Of a DNA stretch of 64,000 nt, positions 30,689 to 40,959 are shown piece after piece. Location: assembly GCA_013368325.1 (NCBI GenBank), contig JAACJK010000112.1, forward strand, positions 682,001 to 746,000, written 5' to 3'. The DNA is from Ephemerocybe angulata (lineage: Eukaryota > Basidiomycota > Agaricomycetes > Agaricales > Psathyrellaceae). The notes beneath the pieces are model-generated. The model did not search any database, was not told where the DNA came from, and was given only the letters and a program-made list of their open reading frames with translations. The position numbers and the translations under genes were made by a program. The number at the start of each line of letters is the position of its first letter. The stretch's first letter is position 1.

Positions 30689-31423
30689 ACCGGAGCCGTG
30701 GGGAGGTTCGTCCGCGGTCCGTTCGCGGTTCGCGGTCTAGACTCTACGGTTCGCGACACCAAATCTTGGTGGTAAGCCCGGCTTTCCACAATTTCGAGCC
30801 AAAGGGACCACTCTATGGCAGTTAAGTATAACTGTTCAAACATTTCATGAAAGGGGAAAGTCATTCAAATTGAAATACGGAATCAGACTTGAAGCCACTA
30901 TATCACGAGTACTACAGCCATAAGGGTTTGCCAGTGGAGGATGGTACAGAAAGGGCCGACTTGAGGGCCTATGTGCTCCGCGACATATTTTCTAGCGTTC
31001 TTGAGTGCTACCATCTCTTTCTTCGTCTGTGCGTCTCGTAGAGGTCGCGTGGAGCGGGATTGCAGCTTAGGGAAATTCCATAAGGATCGACAGTAATTGC
31101 AGGTTGAAGAAGGGTCATGCCACCGCACAGCACAGAGCCTGGAAGGACGATGATATCGACGACAAGAGAAATGACCATCTGGAAAATCCAGGGACACCAT
31201 TCAGTCCCCATCACCTGTGGTTAAGTGAATAGGGGCTGCGAATGTGCTCCTCGAACCGTGCTTTCTAAGGTTTTAAAGTCGCGGTTGCTTCTCTAGGCTA
31301 TAATGTAACTGTGGGTCAAGGTCCAGCTGCTCAGAACATGCCGATTTTTCCCAAATTTGGTGTCGCGAACCGTGGACCGCGAACCGCGAACGGACCGCGG
31401 ACGAACGCCCCCGCGGGCCCGGT
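30689..31423. mobile_element. 735-bp element with long terminal inverted repeats (MITE-like)
   Basis: The ends are imperfect inverted repeats of about 80 bp. Left, 30689 onward: ACCGG, then GTTCGTCCGCGGTCCGTTCG, a doubled TTCGCGG unit, and CGACACCAAATCTTGG. The same series reads on the minus strand from 31423 to about 31345. The interior holds minus-strand frames (30898-31200, 31008-31214) without a transposase motif, so it is probably non-autonomous. No target-site duplication could be identified at the chosen ends. It ends 70 bp before the TATA box of the ubiquitin-like gene. Confidence 0.8.
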
Positions 31424-31492
31424 AATCTGTGTACTATAGATAGCCGTAGGGCGGTGTGAATGCGCGCCAATCAAAAGAACGGCCGCTCTATC

Positions 31493-31499
31493 TATAAAA
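31493..31499 (+). promoter_or_regulatory. TATA box of the secreted ubiquitin-like gene
   Basis: CTATCTATAAAACCC places TATAAAA 59 bp upstream of the ATG at 31558. Confidence 0.7.
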
Positions 31500-31557
31500 C
31501 CCAGGGACCTCTTCAATCGAAATTTTTTTGCAGAACAACCCACCCCAGCCATTTACC

Positions 31558-32681
31558 ATGAGGTTCACCCTCGCCCCTCTCGTCAGCTTGCTCTTTGGCG
31601 CGTCCTATTTGATCGCCAACGCCACCGCGTACTCCTATAACGTACGTTGCGCCTGGGGAAACTAAGTGTCATACTAATACCGCTTTAACAGGACTATAAC
31701 GAGCTCGATGCTCGTCACCAAATCGACGACATCCTGTCGGAGCGTGGCTTCGGTCTCGAAGCACGCGAGACCGTCGACATTCCGTTCCAACCCTCGCTCC
31801 GAGCCTTCCTCGAGGGAGCTGTTACCGCACACCGCCGCTCCATGAGCGAATACGAAGAGCACCTCGAAGCGCGCGCCGCGAAGATCGATGTGACTGCCGA
31901 GATCATCGATGGCCCAGCTGGAACTCCCAAGACCGTCGCCTTGCAAGCCGAACCTGAATGGACGATCACAAGGCTCAAGGAAGAAATCTGGAATGTGGCG
32001 AAGATTAAACTTGATAATTACGGTGCGGAAGTTGGTAAAGGAAAGGACAAGAAGCCGTGTAGCAGCGGGGAGACGCTTGGGAAATGCGGCGTGAAAGATC
32101 GGAGTGGGGTTATCTTCACCAAGACGACCAGTGTGCAAGCCCACGTCCCCACCGGCGGAACACACAACCAGATCGTGGTGAAAGCCGAGGTCTGGACCCA
32201 ATACTGGGGGTCGAAGAAGTTCGATGCGGAAGATGTGAAAGTCGACCATGACATGATGCTCCCAGCCTTCAGGAAAGCTGTTGAAGAAAAGTTGTCGGAG
32301 GGGCATGGCTTGGACCTTAACGCTTACGAAGTGCGCCTTGGGAGGCAGTTAGCCACCCACAAGCTTAGCGAATCGAAGACGCTTAAGCAGAACAAGGTGG
32401 AAAATGGGTCTCAGCTTTACTTCATGCCTGTGATCGAGGTGCACATCACCCTCGTCACCATACAGGGAGAGACTCGGAAAAAGGATATGAAATTCGCCGT
32501 TGACACGAGGATCCCAGCCTTCCTAAAGCAAGCTTACGAGGAGCTGGTGCCAGGCAAGACTTACCTTAGACCTTACGAAGCGCGCGTTGAGGGAAACATC
32601 CTTGACAAAAGGAAGGTGCTTGGCGAAAACGGGGTGAAAAAGGGGACTAAGATTGTCATGGAGCTTGTTAATAAGGAGTAA
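31558..32681 (+). CDS. Secreted protein with three ubiquitin-like repeats
   Basis: Two exons, 31558-31641 and 31692-32681, giving 357 aa. The signal peptide is FTLAPLVSLLFGASYLIANA. A pro-like acidic/basic segment follows (DARHQIDDILSERGFGLEA, VTAHRRSMSEYEEHLEARA). Three tandem modules of about 75-80 residues then begin near residues 105, 190 and 275. Each has a strand pair, a helix and a closing 'L-x-x-x-x-V-x-x-G-T/S-x-I' strand. Examples are ITRLKEEIWNVAKIKLDNYG, then LPAFRKAVEEKLSEGHGLDL with NKVENGSQLYFMP, then IPAFLKQAYEELVPGKTYL with GENGVKKGTKIVMEL. The order beta-beta-alpha-beta-beta and the spacing match the ubiquitin fold by eye. There is no terminal Gly-Gly, so conjugation is unlikely. 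Role unknown. Fold assignment is inference. Confidence 0.75.
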
Positions 32682-32960
32682 TTTTATGTGTACTACCTGA
32701 CTGTATTCAATCTCTGGTGTCCTATAGAGCTTTTAACCGTAACTAAGCGCTCTGACACCGTGACCTCGCTACATACACTCAGTCGAATCGCATTTCTGCC
32801 GAGATTACCAAACTGGTACAATCTCTCAGCGAGACGCTCCTGCCAAACAACGACGACGACCATTAACACCTCCCATTTAAATTCACCCTGCTGTAGTCGT
32901 TGTGCCGCACGCTTGCTCGGGTCCCCACCACCACTCCCCCACCAATCCTCTATCATCCGC
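32682..32960. other. Intergenic
   Basis: 3' region of the ubiquitin-like gene and upstream region of the H4 remnant; nothing else seen. Confidence 0.4.
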
Positions 32961-33288
32961 ATGTCTGGCCGCTCCAGAGTAAGTAAGCACCTTGAACGGT
33001 CTAGCTTCGACTTGTTTTCATTCTTCTCCAGGTATCACTAAGCCCGCTATCTGTCGTGTTGTCAAGCGTATCTCCTGTCTCATCTACAACGAGACCCACG
33101 GTGTTCTAAAGATCTTCCTCGACATGTGAATGGCATTCGACTTGCGCTTTCTTTCGACGCGTTCTGACTCTTCCTTTTTTCAGGTAATCCGTAACATACA
33201 CCGAGGCACACCAAGCGCAAGACTGTCACTGCCTTCGACCTCGCTTTCAAGCGATCAGGGCACACTCTCTACGGTTTCGGCGCATTAA
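32961..33288 (+). pseudogene. Histone H4 pseudogene
   Basis: The sequence keeps H4 exon-intron layout but is broken. It opens MSGRSR at a donor GTAAGT, then resumes with [20 protein letters not shown], then [12 protein letters not shown] and a stop. After an intron-like gap come VIRN, YTE and KRKTVTAFDLAFKRSGHTLY followed by GFGA. Compared with H4 it lacks the basic GKGGKGLGKGGAKRH part and the RRLARRGG loop. It carries a frameshift around 33207-33215 and a one-base insertion before the stop (GCATTAA). H4 is nearly invariant, so this many changes mean it is not functional. Confidence 0.88.
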
Positions 33289-34429
33289 TCGTTCCCGTGC
33301 CCATTCCCTGCTTTCCCATTTTGCATTATTTTCTTCGGTCTCGACGCCGCATCGCGGCAACTGGAAGGTTCGCCGGAGAGTTCCTGCGGACGCTATGGAC
33401 ATAGCTCGACGTCGGACATACGAACTTCTTCTCACATACGAGACTCCGTCGGACAGACAGACAGACGGTGGTGGTGGACGCGCCGATTCAATCTCTTCTT
33501 TCCTCCCCCTCATCCAACACTACCGCCGTCTATGCACCATCCACCCATCCATTCAAATGCCTTCTATCGCGCCCAGTCAGATGTCTGGCCGACTGACTAC
33601 TCACAACGCGGGTGCGTCCCTCGGGTGCTGCCAGACTCGGATTTTCAGGACGTACGCGTGCGTACGGTGCGGTGCGGTGGGTTGCTCACCGTGTCTCCCT
33701 TGAAGGAGCTTCAGAAAGACGGGCGTGATAGTAGACATGGAGGAAGAGAACGAGGAGGGTGCGTGGGTCGAAAACAGCAGGGAGAGGAAGGACGAGCTTT
33801 GCAACAGGAAGGACTTTGAGATCGTGATGATCGGGGGAAGTCCGAAGCGGGCATATGCTGTTGCTGGCGGTAATGCAGGTGTTTCGGTTAGAGAATTGAC
33901 GACAATGTAAGCGCAAGGATAATTCTGGAATCCCTGCGTAGCGCAAAAAGGTGGCTACGCCGCACACCTGTCAGCACCCGGGTATGGACATCTGCCGCCA
34001 GCCGCAGTGGCTTCAATAGAATTCCGAGCAGGCTTTCATTGCGCTGCTCGCATCTAGACCTCGATCCTCCACTGAATAACATAAGAATTAGAGAAAAGTG
34101 GCGAAATCGATACCCTACGGAGTTGCTCAGGTGCCAGGAATGATGTTTATCAATGCAGAAGCTTCACAAGAATCATTGACAAGCGCCCGTCTTAATTTGG
34201 TCTTAATGCGGCGCGCCGAGAACTTCGAAATGTTTGCGTATCCCTGTCATGCAACAAGATCGCATATTTCCAAGTTGTCTTTACGAAAAACGTTTGCTTT
34301 TCTTTAAAACGCGGGGTCTACCCAGAATTCAATTCACTTTGGATTTAAATCCGCTTTGAATTGCCTCAAACTTCATCATACTAGAGGCTAAAGATCAGAA
34401 AGCTGGTCGCTAATCGGCGTGGAATGCAC
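33289..34429. other. Intergenic, no secure gene
   Basis: A small plus frame, 33725-33910 (acidic, then SPKRAYAVAGGNAGVSVREL), is protein-like but isolated. No family recognised. Confidence 0.35.
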
Positions 34430-35297
34430 TCAAAATCGTGACAATCGGGGTAGGGGGAGTGGAGGTAGACCCCGCGTTTTTAAAAAAGCGGTCTGGTTAC
34501 AGTGAGGTGACATGGCCCGGGATGCATGATTCAGGCGAATCGGATATAGAATCGGGAAGGAATCCGTATACGCCTCGGTGCGACCGGAGAGCAGGCGAGC
34601 GTTGCATTCGGCTAGCTTTTCAGTCAGGACGGCGTTTTCGTGCTCCAGAGTCGAGATGCGCAGCTTAGCCTCGAGGTTAGCCTCGAGGAGGAGGGAGGAG
34701 GAGGAGGTTGGGGTCGGACGTGGGATAGCGGCAGGCGCTGGGAGGTAAGCTGAACTAGAATTGGTCCCAAATCTGGAGGCGGATGGCGCCGGAGGTGCGG
34801 ATCTTATGTTTTTCGATGCTACTCCCGCCATTGAGAGTGGTGGTGGAACTCGACTGTGTTGAGGCTGCGCTGAGGTCCTCCCGCTGCCTCCCTTCCGATG
34901 GTGATATGGCGTCGACTTTCTGCGAGAGCTTCGCGACTAGATGTATCAACCCCTGGAACTGGTCCTTCTGCTCCGCCATCTCCAGCTCCAGCTCTGCTCC
35001 AGGAATGCTGCCCCCATTTCGATGATTCAAAGCCGTCGGAGTCACAGGGTTCTTGGTATCATTCATTGCGGTATCGATGTCGACCTCTTTCTCAACGAGT
35101 TGGCGACGCAAGGAAGCGATCTCGAGATCCTTCGCATCGAGTTCCACGTCCCGCCGCTGCAAGGCTCTTGTGAGGGCCGCTAGTGCATTTTCCAAGATCT
35201 CCTCTCGTCTGGCGACTGGTTGCGATAGCCTTGGGTACTTCTCTGGCTGTTGTGCCTCGGGTTCTGTGGATGGCGATCTCTTCAGAGTAGCCATCAT
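34430..35297 (-). CDS. Coiled-coil protein of unknown function
   Basis: An opening frame (35297-34755) gives KRSPSTEPEAQQPEKYPRLS, then a coiled coil ILENALAALTRALQRRDVEL and LEIASLRRQLVEKEVDID, then a second helix (ELELEMAEQKDQFQGLIHLV) and a Ser-rich stretch. A second frame, overlapping by about 77 nt, continues to 34430. It has PAAIPRPTPTSSSSLLLEA, LRISTLEHENAVLTEKLAEC and a short basic tail. I could not find an intron that joins the two in phase, so there may be a one-base frameshift near 34790-34830, or the gene may end at 34755. It resembles bZIP-like dimerisation helices, but no clear basic DNA-binding region precedes the heptads. It is the better preserved of two paralogues. Confidence 0.6.
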
Positions 35298-35375
35298 GGT
35301 GATAGTACTAACTGCCAGCTATGGTTGTGGATGCCAGGGAAAAGAGAGCTATTTGACTGCCGTAGGGCTGGGAAG

Positions 35376-35493
35376 GGCTGAAGAGGATGGGTGTGCAGAA
35401 GGAAGTGCAAGTGCTGTCGGAGGATGGGCGATGCAGTCCACTCTTCTTGATCGAATACTGCCTTACTGGACACGAGGCGACGGGCGCTTAAAT
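35376..35493 (+). repeat. Dispersed direct repeat A, copy 1
   Basis: About 118 bp: begins GGCTGAAGAG, contains GGGTGTGCAGAAGGAAGTG and GGGCGATGCAGTCCACT, ends GGGCGCTTAAAT. The second copy lies at 37055-37173. Identity is roughly 80-85% by eye. Confidence 0.8.
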
Positions 35494-35799
35494 ACTGCGG
35501 CGTGCCCATCCGGACGATCACGCTCAGTCGGGCGCCTCCGATTAGCTGGCGGGGCAGCCATGTGGGCGGATGTCCCAAATCCGAGGAGCTTTGGAATTCA
35601 GGAACAGGCACGGATCGGGGGCAGAGTGGGTGCCGCATGATAGCCGCTTTCAAGGCTCCGACTACATATACTGAGCGCCTCGACCATTCAACCTTTCCAA
35701 AACCTTTCAAGAAGAAAGCTCCGTTTTTCTTCCCCCTTCCTGCCCATCCCTTCCCTCTGCCTCAGATCTCCACTTCCCATCCCAGCCTGCAAGCTCAAA
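35494..35799. promoter_or_regulatory. Upstream region of RlpA-like gene A
   Basis: CTACATATACTG at about 35663 is TATA-like and lies about 135 bp upstream of the ATG. Pyrimidine-rich stretch (TTTTTCTTCCCCCTTCC) at 35725-35745. Confidence 0.35.
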
Positions 35800-36729
35800 A
35801 TGCGTCCCATCCTTTACATCCTAACACTCCTTACTCTTACTTTCACCACCGTTCTTGCGTACCCAGCGAGCCAGCCCGAGACCGATTCGAAATTCACCCC
35901 AAGTCGAACGACCACCGGTCGCTTGCTTAAGAACGCTGAGCGGCTCTCGCTTGGACTCCCGCTGCTCCCCCCAAGGCACCTGTTCTCCCCGACGCGTGAG
36001 TCGCATCTCTTTATACACGAAACGGCGAGTTGATGTGCCCACGAATCGACGTTTTGCAGGTGCTCTTCTCCGCGACGCGACGCCTTCGGGGGGCAGTGTG
36101 CCACCCACCGTATATACAGGTGGATTGTACGTGCATCGAGGGAACTCCTGATAATGGGCACGCGCTCACCCTCGAATTCAATCGTCCTTCTACTTTCCGA
36201 CTCGCAGCGCGACGTTTTACTCTCAAGGCGGGAACTACGGAGCGTGCGGACAGCTCCATTCTGATAATGAATTGGTCGCTGCTATCGGTGCGTAGACAAT
36301 CACATACCCTCGTCTGTTAAACTTCATCGTCCATCCGTCTGTTCATTCGTCCGCTCCTGTCTTCTCAATGCCAGACCAAACCCACTATGGAACCGACTTC
36401 ACTGTCCCCTCCCCCGAGTGCGGCAAACGCGTCAAGATCACGAACGGGTATAACGGCCGGGTCAGTAATACACTCTATCCTAACCTTGGGGCACCTACAG
36501 TCGTACTGACCCCCTGCCTACCTCTGGATGACAGAGCGTCACTGTGACCATCGTCGACGTGTGCCCGACATGCCCGAATGGAAACTCGATCGGCCTGTCC
36601 ACGGGTGCTTTCCAGCAGATTGCAGAGCTCGGGGATGGCATGGTTCCTAGTGAGTGATGCGGCTTTTATGTGCATGGCCGAATGGTGGACTGATTGTTGT
36701 CTGTGATAGTCACTTGGAACTACCTCTAA
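35800..36729 (+). CDS. Secreted RlpA-like double-psi beta-barrel protein (copy A)
   Basis: Small secreted proteins with the RlpA/expansin-like barrel are common in agaricomycetes; some were described as riboflavin-aldehyde-forming-like or barwin-related. Six exons joined at in-phase GT/AG sites. The signal peptide is ILYILTLLTLTFTTVLA. A leader motif, NAERLSLGLPLLPPRHLFSP, is cut by a phase-1 intron. The mature domain has TGGFATFYSQGGNYGACGQ, HSDNELVAAI, YGTDFTVPSPECGKRVKITN, SVTVTIVDVCPTCPNGNSIG, LSTGAFQQIAELGDGMVPI and TWNYL. The 'CGK-R-hKITN ... VDxCPxC' pair gives the conserved Cys and Asp of the barrel. Its paralogue lies at 43454-44354. It is flanked by two copies of dispersed repeat A. 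Confidence 0.9.
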
Positions 36730-36888
36730 GCCTCGTAGAATCTACCCATGTGGCGTTGAGGGCTCCAACTATCGCGGTCATGCAAGCATCGGTTTACCCT
36801 CAGCTCAGCGGACTCCACGTGTGTGGATGTCACATAGCTTCCCTGCGTTCCCCGCAGTGCCCCCTTTCCAGCGGCCAGTCTACATGTC

Positions 36889-37023
36889 TGTTGATGGCCG
36901 AATTGGGCGCTTAAATGTTGTCTTTTGGGATGCCTTTCGTACTTTTGGAGCTGTGATGATCAGGTGTTATTTAGGGCGGTTCTATTGAGGATTTGCGTCG
37001 CAGCCGCAATGCATTCGGTATAC
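36889..37023 (+). repeat. Dispersed direct repeat B, copy 1
   Basis: About 135 bp: TGATGGCCGAATTGGGCGCT, TTTAGGGCGGTTCTATTGAG and GGTATAC in this order, shared with 42365-42482. Both copies lie just downstream of a gene. Confidence 0.8.
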
Positions 37024-37054
37024 ATTAAGGACCCACGCAGGGGTGTAGCCTAGA

Positions 37055-37173
37055 GGCTGAAGAGTCGGATGGGTGTGCAGAAGGAAGTGAAGTGCTCTCG
37101 GTAGATGGGCGATGCAGTCCACTTCTTGATCGAACACTGCCACTCTTGGCCATGAGGCGATGGGCGCTTAAAT
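37055..37173 (+). repeat. Dispersed direct repeat A, copy 2
   Basis: See copy 1 at 35376-35493. Same order of blocks, ending again in GGGCGCTTAAAT. Confidence 0.8.
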
Positions 37174-38345
37174 GTGAAGATATATTTCACAGCTGGTCTG
37201 TTTGTCGTGTAACAACGGTACTGGCTGCAGATTCGCGGGCGGAAGGGGTGGGGCTGCTATCGTAGCATTTGAAGCTCCAGAGGTTAAGACTTGAAGCGCC
37301 GTTTGCAAACCACGTTTAAGAGATGAAAGCGCGCCTAAGGTTAAAGGTATATTTCGCACTTGATGTGTTCGTTGTGAAAGTCCCGGTGGTAATAAGCGAA
37401 ATGGGGACACCACTATTGTAGTAGCTAAGTTAATGATGCTAAGCTGTATGTCGAAGCGCTGGATTCTAGCAGGAGTGATGTGTGATGCTTCCACCGCCTC
37501 CCGGGCGCTTAACAGCACTGTATTGTAAATTTCGCGCCGTCATTGAGGTGGAGCCATCGGGTTCGTATCTCTGCGTTGTGCGGGTCTACATATCCAATGA
37601 CCTCAGATGATACGCTCAGCCTACGCATGATTATCGTGCGTACCATATTTGAGATCTGTGCTTGGCATGCGGCGGGGGGACATGAGGCTGGACCGAGAAC
37701 GTGGGACGTCGAGCTGCCTGTCAGATAATGACAGTGGTCCGTGTCACAAAGCAGCTGGTCCCATGTTCATTCAACATTCTACGTGAGGGCAAGTACGGCT
37801 GGGCCCGTTCGGCGTTGGGATTATCCCGTGCACTCTAGAGGCGAGTGCTGGCAGTGACAGTAGTCATGCGGTGAGCATACAATTCGAGGAACATTCTGCT
37901 TAATTTCGAGTCGGAGCCACAACAATCTTCCTGCTTCAGCCCCTAAAAGGGATATATTAGACGCCTCAACGCACTGGGAATGGGTGTGGCGAGTGCATCA
38001 AGAGCTGCGGCCATATATATTATACATATACATATATGCTGGGCACCGTTGCTTGTTACAGGCACGTGGACACCAATTCTGCATTAAAAGCGTCGTGGAT
38101 TTAGGTTGGTAGTCCCTTACATCCGACATGCCCCTTTTCACCACTACCATACATCACACTCGTCACCTCTTTCGCCTAGCTGGGACGGCTGCCCGTGATA
38201 TTTCACTCGGATCTGCGCATTTGTGGCTCCTGCGATGGGTGATAGCCACGGGAATGATTGCCTCGTACTACCGCGTGCCATATTACATAGCTATGGCCCA
38301 TCTCGACTTTACCGACCCATGGATGGCAAAGAACAGGATCTTCAA
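37174..38345. other. Intergenic, weak tandem duplication
   Basis: Two related stretches (about 37176-37345 and 37345-37515) share ATATTTCRCA, then GTBTGTTYGTYGTG, and a shared 'GGGCGCTTAA' near 37502. No gene. AT-rich 38010-38040 (ATATATATTATACATATACA). Confidence 0.4.
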
Positions 38346-39436
38346 ATCAGGAAAAGGCCAGACGCGTGGGAGCCGTGGGTCACGGCCATCACGCGTCCAC
38401 GATCACCGTGGGCCCACGAGGAATAGCGTTGATCACGATGGAACGTGGCACCACGCTTCGCCGTGGGCAGCGTGGGCCACGCTCTCCACGATGCCCCCAC
38501 GGCGCTCACCACGCCTTCCACGCTACCCACCACACCTCTCCACGGTCGCCCACGCCAATTCACAATCCGATTTTCGGTCGCTATTCACTCATATTCATTG
38601 ATGACATGGTAAATTTGTTATATTCAGGAGTCTAACTACTACAGTAATACATCGAAACATCCTGAATGTGCTATCTACAATTACCAACCAAACCACCTTC
38701 TTGTGAGCGTCAACGCCGAACGATATAGATGAACAGTCGGTCGGATCGCGGCATTTACTAGCCATAACTCGGAGATTCTACAAGAGATGTCGAGTCAGCA
38801 AGGTAATCGCTACAGCGTGATAATAGACGTACCAGGTCCAGGGAGACGCCATTTTGGGACAGAGGGGAATAGCGAGGTGACACAGACAAAGGCCGAGGGG
38901 GTTCGAGGCACTGTGAGGCATGGAGAAAGTCAGAAGATTGTCAAGGGGCACAAAAACGGCACTGACCTTCGGGGACTTGCCAATGGCTGGATCGCGTCAG
39001 TGTACACGTAGTGAGGGAAGGAAGGCTTGCGGTAGTATCGCTACAGTCTTCGATCGAAGACTTGAAGAGGGAGAATTAGCGGATGATGGCCTTTGAACGC
39101 GTCGATAACCCACAGATAACGTACCCATCCCATGGCAATCAAGATCGACTTGGATGGCGGGCTAGATTTCGACGATAAGCAACGGTATAAAGAAAAGAAA
39201 GGTAGGAAGCACTTACAGATGGCATAAACCATCCAGCGTTGTGACTACACAAGGGGGAAAGGAGAACGGGGGTGGGGAGCGACGATGATGATGGTTGGGG
39301 AAAAGCCAGAGATGTCCGCGCGCACCCGGAAATTTGATTCCGTCACGTGTGCGCGGATTACCAATCGGAGTTCGAACGAACTTGTGGTATTCGCGCGAAA
39401 TCGGGCTTCGAGGCTCGACATCTCTTTGGCAATCAC

Positions 39437-39707
39437 TGGATGACTTTCCGCAGGCCTCTGACACAAAACAAACCGCTCAACAAAACATATTTCTGAGGAA
39501 GCCGTGATGGCCGAGTACGAGGAAGGAAGGTGGAGTGATATGGCCGCGCTTAAGGCCAACACAAACTTCGATGTTTGTAGAGGCCTCCAGAGGCCTCTAC
39601 AAACAAATTCTCCTCGAACAAACCGTGCCATCATCTCCGACCTTCCTTACAAAGGTGTAAATCCGACGGCTATCTGCTGTTGGAGACATCCTGCGGAAAG
39701 TCATCCA
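39437..39707. mobile_element. Nested inverted-repeat unit within the 38.3-40.1 kb element
   Basis: TGGATGACTTTCCGCAGG at 39437-39454 is exactly reverse-complemented at 39690-39707. Its centre is a 32-bp palindrome at 39573-39604. The size (271 bp) suits a MITE inserted into the larger element. Confidence 0.65.
39573..39604. repeat. Perfect 15-bp-arm palindrome
   Basis: GTTTGTAGAGGCCTC, two bases CA, then GAGGCCTCTACAAAC, its exact reverse complement. Confidence 0.95.
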
Positions 39708-40105
39708 CTTTCTGGCGTACCCACCGTTAAATTAAAGTACACAACTCTTATTAACCTGTCCATGTCCCTGTAAATGAATGTTTAGGAACTGGATTACACT
39801 CACAAACGCACAAAACAGACATGTTTCTCATTAGGTCTGCTGTGGTTTCCTCAAAAAGTGAACATTATAGAACAGCCAGGACCTGTATATACTCCAAATA
39901 GTCCAAGAGAATAGGAGTCTACCCTTTCTGTACTGTAGCAGACTATATTTCCATGTTCTCCTCCGTGGAGGCGTGGACGCCGTGGTGTGATCGCCGAGCG
40001 TGGGCAGCGAATTGATGGCGTGGGCAGGCGTGGCGGTGTTCCCTCCACGATCAGACGCGCCTGCCACGGGCCCCACGCTCCCCACGCGTCTGGCCTTTTC
40101 CTGAT

Positions 40106-40959
40106 GTGACTTGGCGGGCCTGGCAATGTGCAGTACCTTTCTTATCCTGGCTCATCATCTAATATGGCGAGTCATGCCCTGCCCCTTCCGGCTTCAATTG
40201 CCTCTGCTGAATTTCTGCACATATGTAGGACGCTGGGACCCCGGCTCCCTCCGATGCCATCTTGTGTTGATCTAATTCTCATTGCTCTAGAAATTGCACG
40301 TAAGTGAGAGACGACTTTCCAAAAGCCTTTCTCATCAGCTGAAGTGTAGCCTTCATCGCCACCTGGAAGCACTTTTATTCGCTATTCACCGTAGTTCAAA
40401 CCCTATCCTGGGAATATGCTTCGATAGTGTTTTCTGAGTGTTCCCTCGTGATTGGACTCGCCCTTTTGTTCCTGCTCAGATTCCTCGACATGCTGAGCTC
40501 GAGGGGTCGCGTCTGGAAGAAGAGAGTGAACATTCACTCAGCCGCGCTCTCCAGAGACGCCAGGGAAGGTAAACCTGCGTGGTGGGTGCTCCCTGGAAGT
40601 GTTCTACTAGGAAGGAGGCCCTGGGAGGAGAAATTGACGTGAGTAGTCTACGCATCCACTCAGGCTGTGACGACGATTAACGGCGGTTCAGGGGAGAGAA
40701 TATTTGGGTTCGCGGTTCACGGGGATTCTCTACTTTTTCTATGGTTTTACTACTAATTCTCTACGGTGCATACGTGGCGATTATTCTGCCGTTTAGAGAA
40801 ATGTCGATGGTACCCGTAGTCGAGTTTCGCGGAACCATCGGGCATGGGGTCGTTACTGTTCCGGCTCGCTGGAGCATCATCATTGTAAGCAAGAAAGCCA
40901 CCCTTTATTCATCTGCACTTTGGGATACCTCTCATCACCGCTTTATTTAGCGCTCAAGA
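40106..40959. other. Intergenic
   Basis: Small frames only (40427-40642, 40741-40950). Upstream region of the membrane protein gene; TTTATTTAG at 40942 is A/T-rich. Confidence 0.4.

Larger units (their letters stand above)
38346..40105. mobile_element. 1,760-bp element with perfect 25-bp terminal inverted repeats
   Basis: The left end starts ATCAGGAAAAGGCCAGACGC (38346), and the right end is its exact reverse complement for 25 bp (40081-40105). Both subterminal regions (38366-38560 and 39955-40080) are dense in CCACG/CGTGG, about one every 10 bp, a typical layout for transposase-binding subterminal repeats. No frame inside encodes a recognisable transposase, so it is non-autonomous or degraded. 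A further inverted-repeat unit is nested at 39437-39707. No target-site duplication was found at these ends. Confidence 0.75.

Noticed and set aside
31674..32306. Long antisense frame opposite the ubiquitin-like gene (210 codons)
   Set aside because: The plus strand has a signal peptide, repeat structure and a proper intron; the minus frame has none.
34755..34831. Intron GTAGCA...CCAG joining the two frames of the coiled-coil gene
   Set aside because: The join is out of phase for the downstream frame (ENAVLTEKLAEC).
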